A DNA stretch of 5,795 nucleotides, from the NCBI GenBank assembly GCA_964465665.1, contig CAYXKM010000113.1:1-5795 (forward strand). The letters run 5' to 3'. The DNA is from JAKEGN01 sp964465665. Its GTDB lineage: Bacteria; Pseudomonadota; Gammaproteobacteria; Steroidobacterales; Woeseiaceae. A program made the position numbers and the translations under genes. Of this stretch, positions 1-5,759 are shown in pieces. Under the pieces are notes generated by a model. It was not told where the DNA came from. It made no database searches and saw only the letters and a list, made by a program, of their open reading frames with translations. Numbering within the stretch: the first letter of the stretch is position 1; every line of letters starts with the position of its first letter.

Positions 1-95
1 GGACTTGGGACATGCAGGGCTCCGCTCTGGACAGGCCGAGAGAATAGCAACCGGATCGCTGCAGAATCCACCGGCGCGACCAATCGCAGCGGCGT

Positions 96-124
96 TTGTA
101 TCTGCCCCACGCGGCAGGGATAAT
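96..124 (+). promoter_or_regulatory. Sigma70 promoter of the SRP RNA gene
   Basis: A -35 element TTGTAT (96-101) and a -10 element GATAAT (119-124, 5 of 6 consensus bases) are separated by exactly 17 bp. The -10 ends 7 bp before position 132, the 5' base predicted independently from the terminal helix of the SRP RNA, so promoter and RNA end support each other. The stretch between -10 and start is entirely G+C apart from one T. Such a GC-rich discriminator is typical of stable-RNA promoters under stringent (ppGpp/DksA) control; that regulation is inferred from family knowledge. Confidence 0.7.
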
Positions 125-131
125 CGCCGCC

Positions 132-237
132 GGCCCGTGCCGGCTTCCTCGCGACGGTCAGCCGTGAACCCCGTCAGGCCCGGAAGGGAGCAGCGGCAGC
201 GGTGACGCCGGGTGCCGGGGAACAGCTGGTGCGGGCC
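132..237 (+). ncRNA. ffs: 4.5S-type signal recognition particle RNA
   Basis: This is the RNA scaffold of the bacterial signal recognition particle. It binds Ffh and then the receptor FtsY to target nascent inner-membrane proteins. The diagnostic domain IV is present around 172-195: GTCAGGCCCGGAAGGGAGCAGC closely matches the E. coli apical hairpin, with GGAA tetraloop at 182-185 closed by C181-G186, the internal-loop side GTCAGG and the AGCAGC strand. The ends pair: GGCCCGTGCCGGCT (132-145) with AGCTGGTGCGGGCC (224-237) gives about 14 consecutive pairs including a few G-U. The length of about 106 nt fits the small gammaproteobacterial type without an Alu domain. No U-rich terminator is visible directly after 237, so 3' processing or read-through towards dnaX is possible. 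Exact ends are inferred from pairing. Confidence 0.93.
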
Positions 238-274
238 ACTTCCCATGTCACACAAGGACTTGCAGGCACCGGGC

Positions 275-302
275 TTGTTACCTGAGCCTCATTGGTTACA
301 CT
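275..302 (+). promoter_or_regulatory. Possible dnaX promoter
   Basis: TTGTTA (275-280, 4 of 6 to the -35 consensus) and TACACT (297-302, 4 of 6 to the -10) are 16 bp apart in the 119-bp gap between the SRP RNA and dnaX. Transcription would begin near 309 and give a leader of about 48 nt. The fit is moderate, and dnaX could instead be reached by read-through from the ffs promoter. Confidence 0.4.
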
Positions 303-356
303 GTCCCACTTAACCGGATGCCGGCACGTCAATCCGGGCAAACGACCGGAAAATCT

Positions 357-2018
357 ATGAGCTATCTTGTTCTCGCCCGCAAATGGCGACCGAAAAACTT
401 CGCCGAAACGGCGGGCCAGGAGCATGTGCTCAAAGCCCTGACCAATGCCTTAGACAGCGGGCGCCTGCACCATGCCTACCTGTTTGCCGGAACACGTGGC
501 GTCGGCAAGACCACCATTGCGCGCATCCTGGCGAAATCGCTCAACTGCGAAACCGGAATTACCTCGACGCCTTGCGGCATTTGCAGTGCCTGCCGGGAAA
601 TCGATGAAGGGCGCTTCGTCGATCTGATCGAGGTCGATGCGGCCTCGCGTACCAAGGTCGACGATACACGCGACCTGCTGGACAACGTGCAGTACGCGCC
701 GGCCCGGGGCCGCTTCAAGGTGTACCTGATCGACGAAGTGCACATGTTGTCGAAGAGCTCGTTCAATGCGCTGCTGAAAACGCTGGAGGAGCCACCACCG
801 CACGTCAAGTTCTTGCTGGCAACGACAGACCCGCAGAAACTGCCGGTGACGGTGTTGTCGCGTTGCTTGCAGTTCAATCTCAAGCGCTTGAGCCCGCAGG
901 TCATCCGCGAGCGGCTGGAGTTCATCCTTTCTGCAGAGAAGATTGCCGCGGAAACGGCGGCGCTGGGAGCCATCGCGCGCGCCGCCGACGGCAGCCTTCG
1001 CGATGCCCTGAGTCTGCTCGACCAGGCAATCGCGTTCTGCGGCGGCGACGTCACCGCCGCGCAGGTCAGCCAGATGCTCGGTACCATCGATCGGCAACAC
1101 GTCTCGCGATTGCTCGGACTTCTCGCTGCGGCCGATGGACCCGGCCTGTTGCAGGCTATTGCAGGGATCGACCAGCAGTTTCCGGACTATGCGACCTTGC
1201 TGCAGGATCTTGCGCGCGCGTTGCAGAAAATCGCGGTGTACCAGGTGGTCGGCTCGGCCGATGCCGAGGATGAGGCAGAGGAGGCCGAGATTGCGGGTCT
1301 CGCCGCTCGGTTTTCGGCGGAGGACGTGCAGCTCTTTTACCAGACCGCGCTTATCGGTCGACGTGACCTGGCATTGGCGCCGGATCCGCGTAGCGGTGTC
1401 GAAATGACCCTGTTGCGCATGCTCGCGTTTCAGCCGGCGGGGCTGGAACAGCAGCCGGGCGCCGGTACGCACGGAACGGCCGTGCAAGCGCTAGTGCGCG
1501 GAAAACCCGCGGGTGCCACCAACACCACGACGCCGGTACCGGACGTCCACCAGCCTGACATGGCCATATTCGGAAACGGACCCACGGTTCCGAAAGCGAA
1601 GTGGAGTGAGCCGGACTGGGGCGAACTCATCGAACGACTCGAATTGAAAGGGGCAACCCGACTGCTGGCCGGCAATTGTGCTTACCTCCGCCGTGCAGGA
1701 ACGACGATACACCTCGGCCTGGACAAACGATTCGAATCGACATTGTCGAAACCCAGGCAGGCGGCACTGGCCGATGCGCTGGCCGGCTACTTCGACGAGC
1801 CATTGCGGGTCGAAATCACCCTGGGCCGCACGGAGTCCGAGACTCCGATGCAGAAAAAGGCACGACTCAGTGACGAGCAGCTGGATGCTGCGCGGGCATC
1901 GCTCGAAGCCGATCCCAATGTGCGGGCACTGCAGGACATGTTCGGTGCCGAACTCAATCCGGATTCGGTAGAAATCCTCACCTCACGAAATTCAGGCAAT
2001 CAGGAGCAGGTTCCATGA
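357..2018 (+). CDS. dnaX: DNA polymerase III subunit tau (clamp-loader ATPase)
   Basis: The product (553 aa) is the motor subunit of the clamp loader that opens and places the beta clamp on primed DNA; tau also tethers polymerase cores. The AAA+ module is intact: Walker A GTRGVGKT (45-52), four-cysteine zinc site (C64, C73, C76, C79), Walker B LIDE (124-127), arginine-finger motif SRC (168-170) and sensor-2 GSLRDA (212-217). A Pro/Gly/Thr-rich linker at about 370-415 is followed by a domain V-like alpha-binding region ending in an ARASLEAD...LQDMFGAEL segment that resembles E. coli tau. It is shorter than E. coli tau (643 aa), mainly because the linker/domain IV part is compact. The ATG at 357 is chosen because MSYxVLARKWRP is the conserved N-terminus; an in-frame ATG at 318 adds 13 unconserved residues. 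The Shine-Dalgarno is weak (GGA at 348-350). It overlaps ybaB by 4 bp. Confidence 0.97.
   Translation: MSYLVLARKWRPKNFAETAGQEHVLKALTNALDSGRLHHAYLFAGTRGVGKTTIARILAKSLNCETGITSTPCGICSACREIDEGRFVDLIEVDAASRTKVDDTRDLLDNVQYAPARGRFKVYLIDEVHMLSKSSFNALLKTLEEPPPHVKFLLATTDPQKLPVTVLSRCLQFNLKRLSPQVIRERLEFILSAEKIAAETAALGAIARAADGSLRDALSLLDQAIAFCGGDVTAAQVSQMLGTIDRQHVSRLLGLLAAADGPGLLQAIAGIDQQFPDYATLLQDLARALQKIAVYQVVGSADAEDEAEEAEIAGLAARFSAEDVQLFYQTALIGRRDLALAPDPRSGVEMTLLRMLAFQPAGLEQQPGAGTHGTAVQALVRGKPAGATNTTTPVPDVHQPDMAIFGNGPTVPKAKWSEPDWGELIERLELKGATRLLAGNCAYLRRAGTTIHLGLDKRFESTLSKPRQAALADALAGYFDEPLRVEITLGRTESETPMQKKARLSDEQLDAARASLEADPNVRALQDMFGAELNPDSVEILTSRNSGNQEQVP
1831..1891 (+). promoter_or_regulatory. Possible programmed -1 frameshift element in dnaX
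   Basis: In the dnaX frame, codons AAA AAG (1854-1859) are preceded by G, giving G-AAA-AAG, one base short of the E. coli dnaX heptamer A-AAA-AAG. A -1 shift here reads four more codons (GGC ACG ACT CAG) and stops at TGA 1871-1873, much as E. coli gamma ends soon after its slip. A perfect 7-bp hairpin (1831-1837 with 1841-1847) lies just upstream, and a 5-bp stem (GCAGC 1877-1881 with GCTGC 1887-1891) lies downstream. The shifted product would be about 505 aa and would lose only the last ~52 residues, unlike classical gamma, so this is speculative. Confidence 0.25.
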
Positions 2019-2338
2019 AAGGTGGCATAGGCCAACTGATGAAACAGGCGCAGAAAATGCAGGCCGATATGCAGAAAGCGCAGGAAGAAATGGCGCTTCT
2101 TACGGTAACCGGTGAATCCGGAGGCGGTATGGTAAAGATCACCATGACCTGCAAACACGAGGTCCGCGCGCTGGAAATCGACGACTCGCTGATCGGCGAC
2201 GACAAGGACATGCTTGAAGACCTCATCGTCGCCGCATTCAATAACGCGATCAGCCGGGTCGAACGAACCGTGCAGGAAAAGTTTTCCGGCCTTGCATCAG
2301 GCCTGAATTTGCCCGCCGGCATGAAACTGCCGTTCTAG
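2015..2338 (+). CDS. ybaB: YbaB/EbfC family nucleoid-associated protein
   Basis: This 107-aa protein belongs to the YbaB/EbfC family, small homodimeric nucleoid-associated proteins that bind DNA. The whole length matches the family pattern: N-terminal MKGGIGQLMKQAQKMQ helix rich in Lys/Gln/Met, the VTGESGGGMVKITM beta segment (about 29-44), the acidic IDDSLIGDDKDMLEDLIVAAFNNA helix start (about 55-78) and the LPAGMKLPF C-terminus. The start is secure: ATG at 2015 overlaps the dnaX stop as ATGA, and a good Shine-Dalgarno AGGAG (2002-2006) lies 8 nt upstream inside dnaX. The position between dnaX and recR is the standard proteobacterial order. The exact cellular role is unsettled; links to nucleoid structure, gene regulation and DNA repair come from work on family members. 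Confidence 0.96.
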   Translation: MKGGIGQLMKQAQKMQADMQKAQEEMALLTVTGESGGGMVKITMTCKHEVRALEIDDSLIGDDKDMLEDLIVAAFNNAISRVERTVQEKFSGLASGLNLPAGMKLPF

Positions 2339-2347
2339 GTCAGTCAG

Positions 2348-2953
2348 GTGCCAAATACCTACTCCCCGTTGCTGGTGCGTCTGATCGATGCCTTGTGTTG
2401 CATGCCTGGTGTCGGCAAGAAATCGGCGCAACGAATCGCCTTTCACCTGCTGGAACGCGATCGTGAGGGTGCCGCATTGATGGCCAGCGCGCTGGCGGAA
2501 GCGGCCTCCGGGATCGGGCACTGTCGCCGGTGCCGCATGTTCACCGAAAACGATCTGTGCAATATCTGCTCGGCGAACGGCAGGGACTCGTCACAGTTGT
2601 GCGCAGTCGAATCACCCGCTGATGTCATGGCTGTCGAGGATGCCACGGGTTATCGCGGCCATTACTTTGTGCTGATGGGTCATTTGTCGCCGCTGGATGG
2701 CATAGGCCCGTCCGAACTCGGACTTGCCGCGCTGGAGGAGCGCCTCGGGAGCGGCGAGGTGACGGAACTCATCATCGCCACCAATCCGACTGTGGAGGGT
2801 GACGCAACTGCCCATTACCTGGCCGGAATCGCCGCCCGCTGCAAGGTGCAGGCCAGCCGAATTGCCCACGGCGTTCCATTGGGCGGAGAACTCGAATACG
2901 TGGATGGCGGGACCTTGTCCCATGCTTTCTTCGGCCGCCGCATAGTCGGCTGA
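2348..2953 (+). CDS. recR: Recombination mediator protein RecR
   Basis: RecR (201 aa, the normal length) works with RecO and RecF to help RecA displace SSB at single-strand gaps and so repair stalled or gapped replication products. Visible features are an N-terminal helix-hairpin-helix with the PGVGKKSAQRIAFHLL signature (20-35), a zinc finger C59-x2-C62-x8-C71-x2-C74, and a Toprim domain from about 83 to 177 with VESPAD (88-93), LMGHLSPLDGIGP (109-121) and ATNPTVEGDATA (144-155). The C-terminal RIAHGVPLGGELEYVD part closely resembles E. coli RecR. The start is GTG at 2348, 9 bp after the ybaB stop; the next in-frame ATG would remove part of the helix-hairpin-helix. The only Shine-Dalgarno candidate is AGG(T) at 2337-2340, inside the ybaB stop, suggesting coupling to ybaB. 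Confidence 0.97.
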   Translation: MPNTYSPLLVRLIDALCCMPGVGKKSAQRIAFHLLERDREGAALMASALAEAASGIGHCRRCRMFTENDLCNICSANGRDSSQLCAVESPADVMAVEDATGYRGHYFVLMGHLSPLDGIGPSELGLAALEERLGSGEVTELIIATNPTVEGDATAHYLAGIAARCKVQASRIAHGVPLGGELEYVDGGTLSHAFFGRRIVG

Positions 2954-2981
2954 TGCGGACGCAACACTGACAGGTGACAAA

Positions 2982-3332
2982 ATGAACGAACCGGACTGCC
3001 TTTTCTGCAAATTCGTCAGTGGCACGATCCCTGCAGACATCGTTTACGAAACCGAGCATGTGCTGGCATTTCGCGATATCAAACCGCAGGCTCCGATCCA
3101 TATTCTGATTGTCCCGCGGCGGCATATAGCGACGATCAACGATATCGAGGACAGCGATGCCGAACTCATCGGCATGTTGCTCACTGCGGCGCGCGACATC
3201 GCAAAAGAGGAAGGTACGGACGGACCCGGTTACCGCGTGACCATGAATTGCAACAAGGCCGCTGGTCAGTCGGTATTCCACCTGCATCTGCACCTCCTGG
3301 GCGGGCGCAATTTCGCCTGGCCCCCGGGTTAG
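2982..3332 (+). CDS. hinT: HIT-family (HINT-type) purine nucleoside phosphoramidase
   Basis: This 116-aa protein is a histidine-triad hydrolase of the HINT branch, which cleaves AMP/GMP-lysine and other nucleoside phosphoramidates; E. coli HinT has nearly the same length. The HIT motif is QSVFHLHLHLLGGR (96-109) with H100, H102 and H104; by homology the middle His (H102) is the nucleophile. The N-terminal CLFCK with C6 and C9, and the PIHILIVPRRHI segment (38-49), are also typical. A Shine-Dalgarno AGGTGA (2972-2977) sits 4 nt before the ATG. It starts 28 bp after recR on the same strand, so it is probably the last gene of the dnaX-ybaB-recR transcript. It ends 26 bp before the convergent rsgA stop, and no clear terminator hairpin with a T-run is visible there. 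The symbol is by family; the true in vivo substrate is unknown. Confidence 0.93.
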   Translation: MNEPDCLFCKFVSGTIPADIVYETEHVLAFRDIKPQAPIHILIVPRRHIATINDIEDSDAELIGMLLTAARDIAKEEGTDGPGYRVTMNCNKAAGQSVFHLHLHLLGGRNFAWPPG

Positions 3333-3358
3333 CAAACAATTCGGGTCCCCCCTGGTTG

Positions 3359-4276
3359 TCAGTTGCCGGCACGCTTGTCCGAGAGACGCCGGCTCAGGTT
3401 CATGAGACGTCGATAGCTTTCGTAGCGCCGTTCGCTGATGCTGCCACTGGCAACTGCGTCTTTCACCGCACACTTCGGCTCCCTGAGGTGCTGGCAGTTG
3501 GCAAAGTGGCAGGACTGGCCCGCGTCTGCGATTTCACGGAAGCCGATCAGCACATCAGCCGCGTTGGCCGTTGCCGGCGCATAATCGCGAACACCCGGCG
3601 AATCGATCACTTTGCCGCCGCCCGGCAATCGCAGCATGACCGAGTTGACCGTAGTGTGCTTGCCTTCGCCGCTGGCCGCCGACAGGTCTGCCACCCGTTG
3701 CCCCGCATCATCGATCAGCCGATTGATCAGGCTGGATTTGCCGACTCCCGACTGGCCAACAACGATCGCGGTCTTGCCACGCAGCAGCTCTTGCAGTGCA
3801 TCCATGTTCTCGCCACTTGCGGCGCTGCAGAGTACCGTCCGATAGCCGATCCGTTCGAATTCTGCGAGCTCGCCGAGCCGCGCGGCACGGTCCGTTACGA
3901 TGTCGGATTTGTTGAACACTACGGACGCAGGTACGTGCATCAGCTCCGCAGCGCAAAGGTAGCGATCGACGATGAACCAGTCCGGTTGCGGCGGATCCGA
4001 GACGACGGCGCACAGAAAAGTCAGGTTGGCTGCCATAACTTCGGCCTGTCCACGGTTGTTGGGTCGGGTCAGTTCGTTGTCTCGTGGCAGTATTTCCGTG
4101 ATCAGCCAGTCCGCTTCATTGGGGATGTGATGCACGATCACACGGTCGCCACAGACGGGCTGCAGCCGTTTGCCTTTGATGCGCGCGCCGACTGTACTGT
4201 CATGTGCAAGTTGCACCGTCATGCGACGACTGAAAGTCGCCGTGACAATCGCCTGTTGTTCGACTTCGACCGTCAT
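3359..4276 (-). CDS. rsgA: Small ribosomal subunit biogenesis GTPase RsgA
   Basis: RsgA (305 aa with this start) is a circularly permuted GTPase that binds the 30S subunit late in assembly and helps release RbfA. The order is diagnostic: an OB-fold (about 8-60), then G4 NKSD (122-125), G5 SAAS (151-154), G1 GQSGVGKS (174-181), the G2 region GKHTT (205-209) and G3 DSPG (225-228). The C-terminal zinc site is C256-x4-C261-x-H263-x5-C269. The frame is open upstream to 4447, but the start at 4276 gives a short N-terminus before the OB-fold, like B. subtilis RsgA, and leaves room for the divergent orn promoter. The only Shine-Dalgarno-like AGGCGG (complement of 4289-4294) is 12 nt away, so the start is less certain than the gene. 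An ATG at 4339 is the alternative. Divergence from orn is the usual gammaproteobacterial arrangement. Confidence 0.95.
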   Translation of the reverse strand: MTVEVEQQAIVTATFSRRMTVQLAHDSTVGARIKGKRLQPVCGDRVIVHHIPNEADWLITEILPRDNELTRPNNRGQAEVMAANLTFLCAVVSDPPQPDWFIVDRYLCAAELMHVPASVVFNKSDIVTDRAARLGELAEFERIGYRTVLCSAASGENMDALQELLRGKTAIVVGQSGVGKSSLINRLIDDAGQRVADLSAASGEGKHTTVNSVMLRLPGGGKVIDSPGVRDYAPATANAADVLIGFREIADAGQSCHFANCQHLREPKCAVKDAVASGSISERRYESYRRLMNLSRRLSDKRAGN

Positions 4277-4342
4277 ACGAGCAATGCGCCGCCTGTGTCC
4301 GCCGATACGGAGTATGACCACAATCCGTACGCTATGCATCTG

Positions 4343-4355
4343 GTACCACTGGTAC
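4343..4355. repeat. Inverted repeat in the rsgA-orn divergent region
   Basis: GTACCACTGGTAC is a perfect 13-bp inverted repeat (two 6-bp arms around a central C at 4349). It overlaps the first bases of the proposed orn -10 element. Its left part also belongs to the self-complementary TGGTACCA (4341-4348). A site like this, placed between two divergent genes, could be an operator, but no regulator is recognised and it may be chance. Confidence 0.35.
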
Positions 4356-4358
4356 ACT
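4350..4358 (+). promoter_or_regulatory. Extended -10 promoter of orn
   Basis: TGG followed by TACACT (4353-4358) fits the extended -10 pattern TGnTATAAT with 4 of 6 hexamer matches. No good -35 is present at 16-18 bp upstream, as is often the case for extended -10 promoters. Transcription would start near 4365 and give a leader of about 39 nt before the orn ATG. Confidence 0.45.
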
Positions 4359-4403
4359 AGAAGCCTGCAGCGCACGGCAATCCCGGGGAAGAAAGAGACC
4401 GCA

Positions 4404-4994
4404 ATGACAGTCGCAACCGCGAAATCTGATGTGATCGCTTCCGGCAATCTGATCTGGATCGATCTGGAAATGACCGGACTGAATACCGCAACCGATCAGA
4501 TTATCGAGATTGCGACCATCGTGACCGATACCGCTCTCAACGAAATTGCCGAGGGGCCGGTAATTGCAATTCGTCAATCCGAACTCACGATGGCGTCCAT
4601 GGATGAGTGGAATACCAGGCAGCACGGAGCATCGGGACTCACGGCGCGGGTACTTGCGAGTGCGGTGTCTCTGGCTGGGGCCGAAAGCGAAACCCTGCGT
4701 TTTCTGCAACAGCACGTCGAAAAGGGCACTTCACCGATGTGCGGCAACAGTATTTGCCAGGACCGGCGTTTCCTGGCACGGCAAATGCCGGCCCTCGAGG
4801 CATATTTTCATTACAGGAATCTTGATGTCAGCAGCGTCAAGATTCTGGCGGAAAGGTGGGCGCCGTCGGTTGCGGCGGCATTTCGCAAGGAGTCGTCGCA
4901 TCGGGCACTGTCCGACATACGCGATTCGATTGCGGAGCTCATGCACTATCGAACCATGCTGTTCAACCAGGATGTGCTGAAGCAGCCGTCATGA
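4404..4994 (+). CDS. orn: Oligoribonuclease (DEDDh 3'-5' exoribonuclease)
   Basis: Orn (196 aa) degrades 2-5 nt RNA fragments to mononucleotides and, in c-di-GMP-using bacteria, hydrolyses pGpG; it is essential in E. coli. All five DEDDh residues are visible: D20 and E22 in LIWIDLEMTGL (16-26), D120 in GNSICQDRRF (114-123), and H166 with D171 in SSHRALSDIRDSIAEL (164-179). The spacing equals E. coli Orn (D12, E14, D112, H158, D163) with an 8-residue longer N-terminus. Conserved MDEWN and AYFHYRNLDVSS segments are also present. The start ATG at 4404 has a purine-rich AAAGAG (4392-4397) 6 nt upstream. The frame is open further upstream, but only as a shadow opposite rsgA. It overlaps the following methyltransferase by ATGA, so the two are co-transcribed. 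The C-terminus is a few residues longer than in E. coli. Confidence 0.97.
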   Translation: MTVATAKSDVIASGNLIWIDLEMTGLNTATDQIIEIATIVTDTALNEIAEGPVIAIRQSELTMASMDEWNTRQHGASGLTARVLASAVSLAGAESETLRFLQQHVEKGTSPMCGNSICQDRRFLARQMPALEAYFHYRNLDVSSVKILAERWAPSVAAAFRKESSHRALSDIRDSIAELMHYRTMLFNQDVLKQPS

Positions 4995-5608
4995 AGGCAC
5001 TTCCGGACGCTCCGGCGACTTCGCGTAACAAGGACGCCATTCTGCAGGTTCTGCAATACGAGTTTCGCGATTGCAAATCGGTATTCGAAATCGGTTCCGG
5101 TACCGGCCAGCACGCCGTGTATTTCGCATCCGCAATGCCCTGGCTCGTCTGGCAAACAAGTGAGCTTCCGGAGAACCACGAAGGCATTCGGGCCTGGCTC
5201 GATTCGGCAAAGCTGGCAAACGTCAGGCCGCCGCTCGCCTATGATGCCGGGAGTGAATTGGAGATCGGCAGCCGTTTCGATGCCGTATTCTCCGCCAATA
5301 CGGCGCATATCATGAGTATGGACGAAGTCGGAATGATGGTCTCCCATGTCTCGCAGCTGCTTGATCCGCAAGGCCGGTTCTGCCTGTATGGGCCGTTCAA
5401 CGAGAACGGGCGCTTCACGAGCGACAGTAACGGCACTTTCGATGCCGGACTTCGGGCAAGGCAATCGTCCATGGGACTTCGCGACAGGCAGGAACTCAAT
5501 CGACTGGCAAGCGAGAACGGCATGGTCGAGCGTCCCAGATATGCCATGCCGGCCAACAATCAGCTCCTCGTGTGGAGACTCCCGCCGCAAGACCCGCCGG
5601 GCCCATGA
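4991..5608 (+). CDS. DUF938 / METTL26-like SAM-dependent methyltransferase
   Basis: This 205-aa protein looks like a class I (Rossmann-fold) SAM methyltransferase of the DUF938 family, which also contains human METTL26; no substrate is known to me. The SAM-binding motif I is VFEIGSGTGQHAVYFA (31-46), preceded by the family's SRNKDAIL segment (11-18). Other recognisable blocks are WQTSELPEN (54-62), FDAVFSANTAHIMSM (96-110), LYGPFNENGRFTSDSN (132-147) and the C-terminal YAMPANNQLLVWRL (184-197). The ATG at 4991 overlaps the orn stop as ATGA; the frame is open back to 4856, but those extra 45 residues lie antiphase inside orn and are not family-like. There is no strong Shine-Dalgarno, so translation probably depends on coupling to orn. 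The last residues (PPQDPPGP) are a proline-rich tail of unclear meaning. Confidence 0.9.
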   Translation: MKALPDAPATSRNKDAILQVLQYEFRDCKSVFEIGSGTGQHAVYFASAMPWLVWQTSELPENHEGIRAWLDSAKLANVRPPLAYDAGSELEIGSRFDAVFSANTAHIMSMDEVGMMVSHVSQLLDPQGRFCLYGPFNENGRFTSDSNGTFDAGLRARQSSMGLRDRQELNRLASENGMVERPRYAMPANNQLLVWRLPPQDPPGP

Positions 5609-5634
5609 AACGCGACTGTGGCCATGTGATTTCC

Positions 5635-5671
5635 GATCGGGGTCCGATCCCGGGCCACCGTCGGTGGATCG
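5635..5671 (+). terminator. Overlapping hairpins after the orn operon, possible terminator
   Basis: GATCGG (5635-5640) pairs perfectly with CCGATC (5644-5649) around a GGT loop. Alternatively CGATCC (5645-5650) can pair with GGATCG (5666-5671), and CCACC (5655-5659) with GGTGG (5663-5667). The alternatives share bases. The site lies 26 bp after the methyltransferase stop and before a new promoter, which is where a terminator is expected, but no T-run follows, so an intrinsic terminator is not demonstrated. Confidence 0.3.
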
Positions 5672-5699
5672 CGACAATGCCATGAAGTGCCGGAAGCGG

Positions 5700-5729
5700 T
5701 TGGCACAGGCATTTTGCATGTCATATAGT
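5700..5729 (+). promoter_or_regulatory. Sigma70 promoter for the truncated terminal gene
   Basis: TTGGCA (5700-5705) and TATAGT (5724-5729) each match the consensus at 5 of 6 positions and are 18 bp apart. The local A+T-rich stretch stands out from the G+C-rich surroundings. Transcription would start near 5736, leaving a leader of about 24 nt before the ATG at 5760. It would make the next gene independent of the orn operon. Confidence 0.6.
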
Positions 5730-5759
5730 TGGCCACTTTCCGGAACGCCAGGCGGTCAA

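Noticed and set aside
5..205. 66-codon open frame covering the start of the window and half of the SRP RNA
   Set aside because: It runs through the ffs promoter and into the RNA itself, and its Arg/Pro-rich translation resembles nothing I know. Another short frame, ending in TAG at 45-47, might be the tail of an upstream gene, but 14 codons are too few to say.
318..356. Upstream ATG of dnaX adding 13 residues
   Set aside because: The family N-terminus is MSYxVLARKWRP, which begins at 357; the added residues are not conserved.
450..1487. 345-codon open frame on the minus strand, antisense to dnaX
   Set aside because: The Arg/Gln/His-rich translation has no recognisable motif and lies opposite an intact, highly conserved dnaX AAA+ domain.
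3333..3358. Bidirectional terminator between convergent hinT and rsgA
   Set aside because: I looked for a hairpin with flanking A/T runs on both strands. Only short ACAA/TTGT pairing and a C-run are present, not enough for a call.
4170..4170. Possible mobile elements, CRISPR repeats, tRNAs or defence genes anywhere in the window
   Set aside because: Every stretch over 300 bp is filled by a conserved housekeeping gene; no transposase, integrase, repeat array or tRNA cloverleaf was seen. The coordinate given is only a placeholder for the whole window.
3248..4360. 370-codon open frame on the plus strand, antisense to rsgA
   Set aside because: It lies exactly opposite rsgA, starts inside hinT, and its translation has no recognisable domain. 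Long antisense frames are common opposite G+C-rich genes, and rsgA has a full set of G motifs.
4170..4403. 78-residue N-terminal extension of orn
   Set aside because: It is antisense to the rsgA coding region, and the Orn fold begins just after the ATG at 4404.
4277..4447. 57-residue N-terminal extension of rsgA to the most distant ATG
   Set aside because: It would overlap the orn start and its promoter, and the translated extension shows no family similarity. A start at 4339 cannot be fully excluded.
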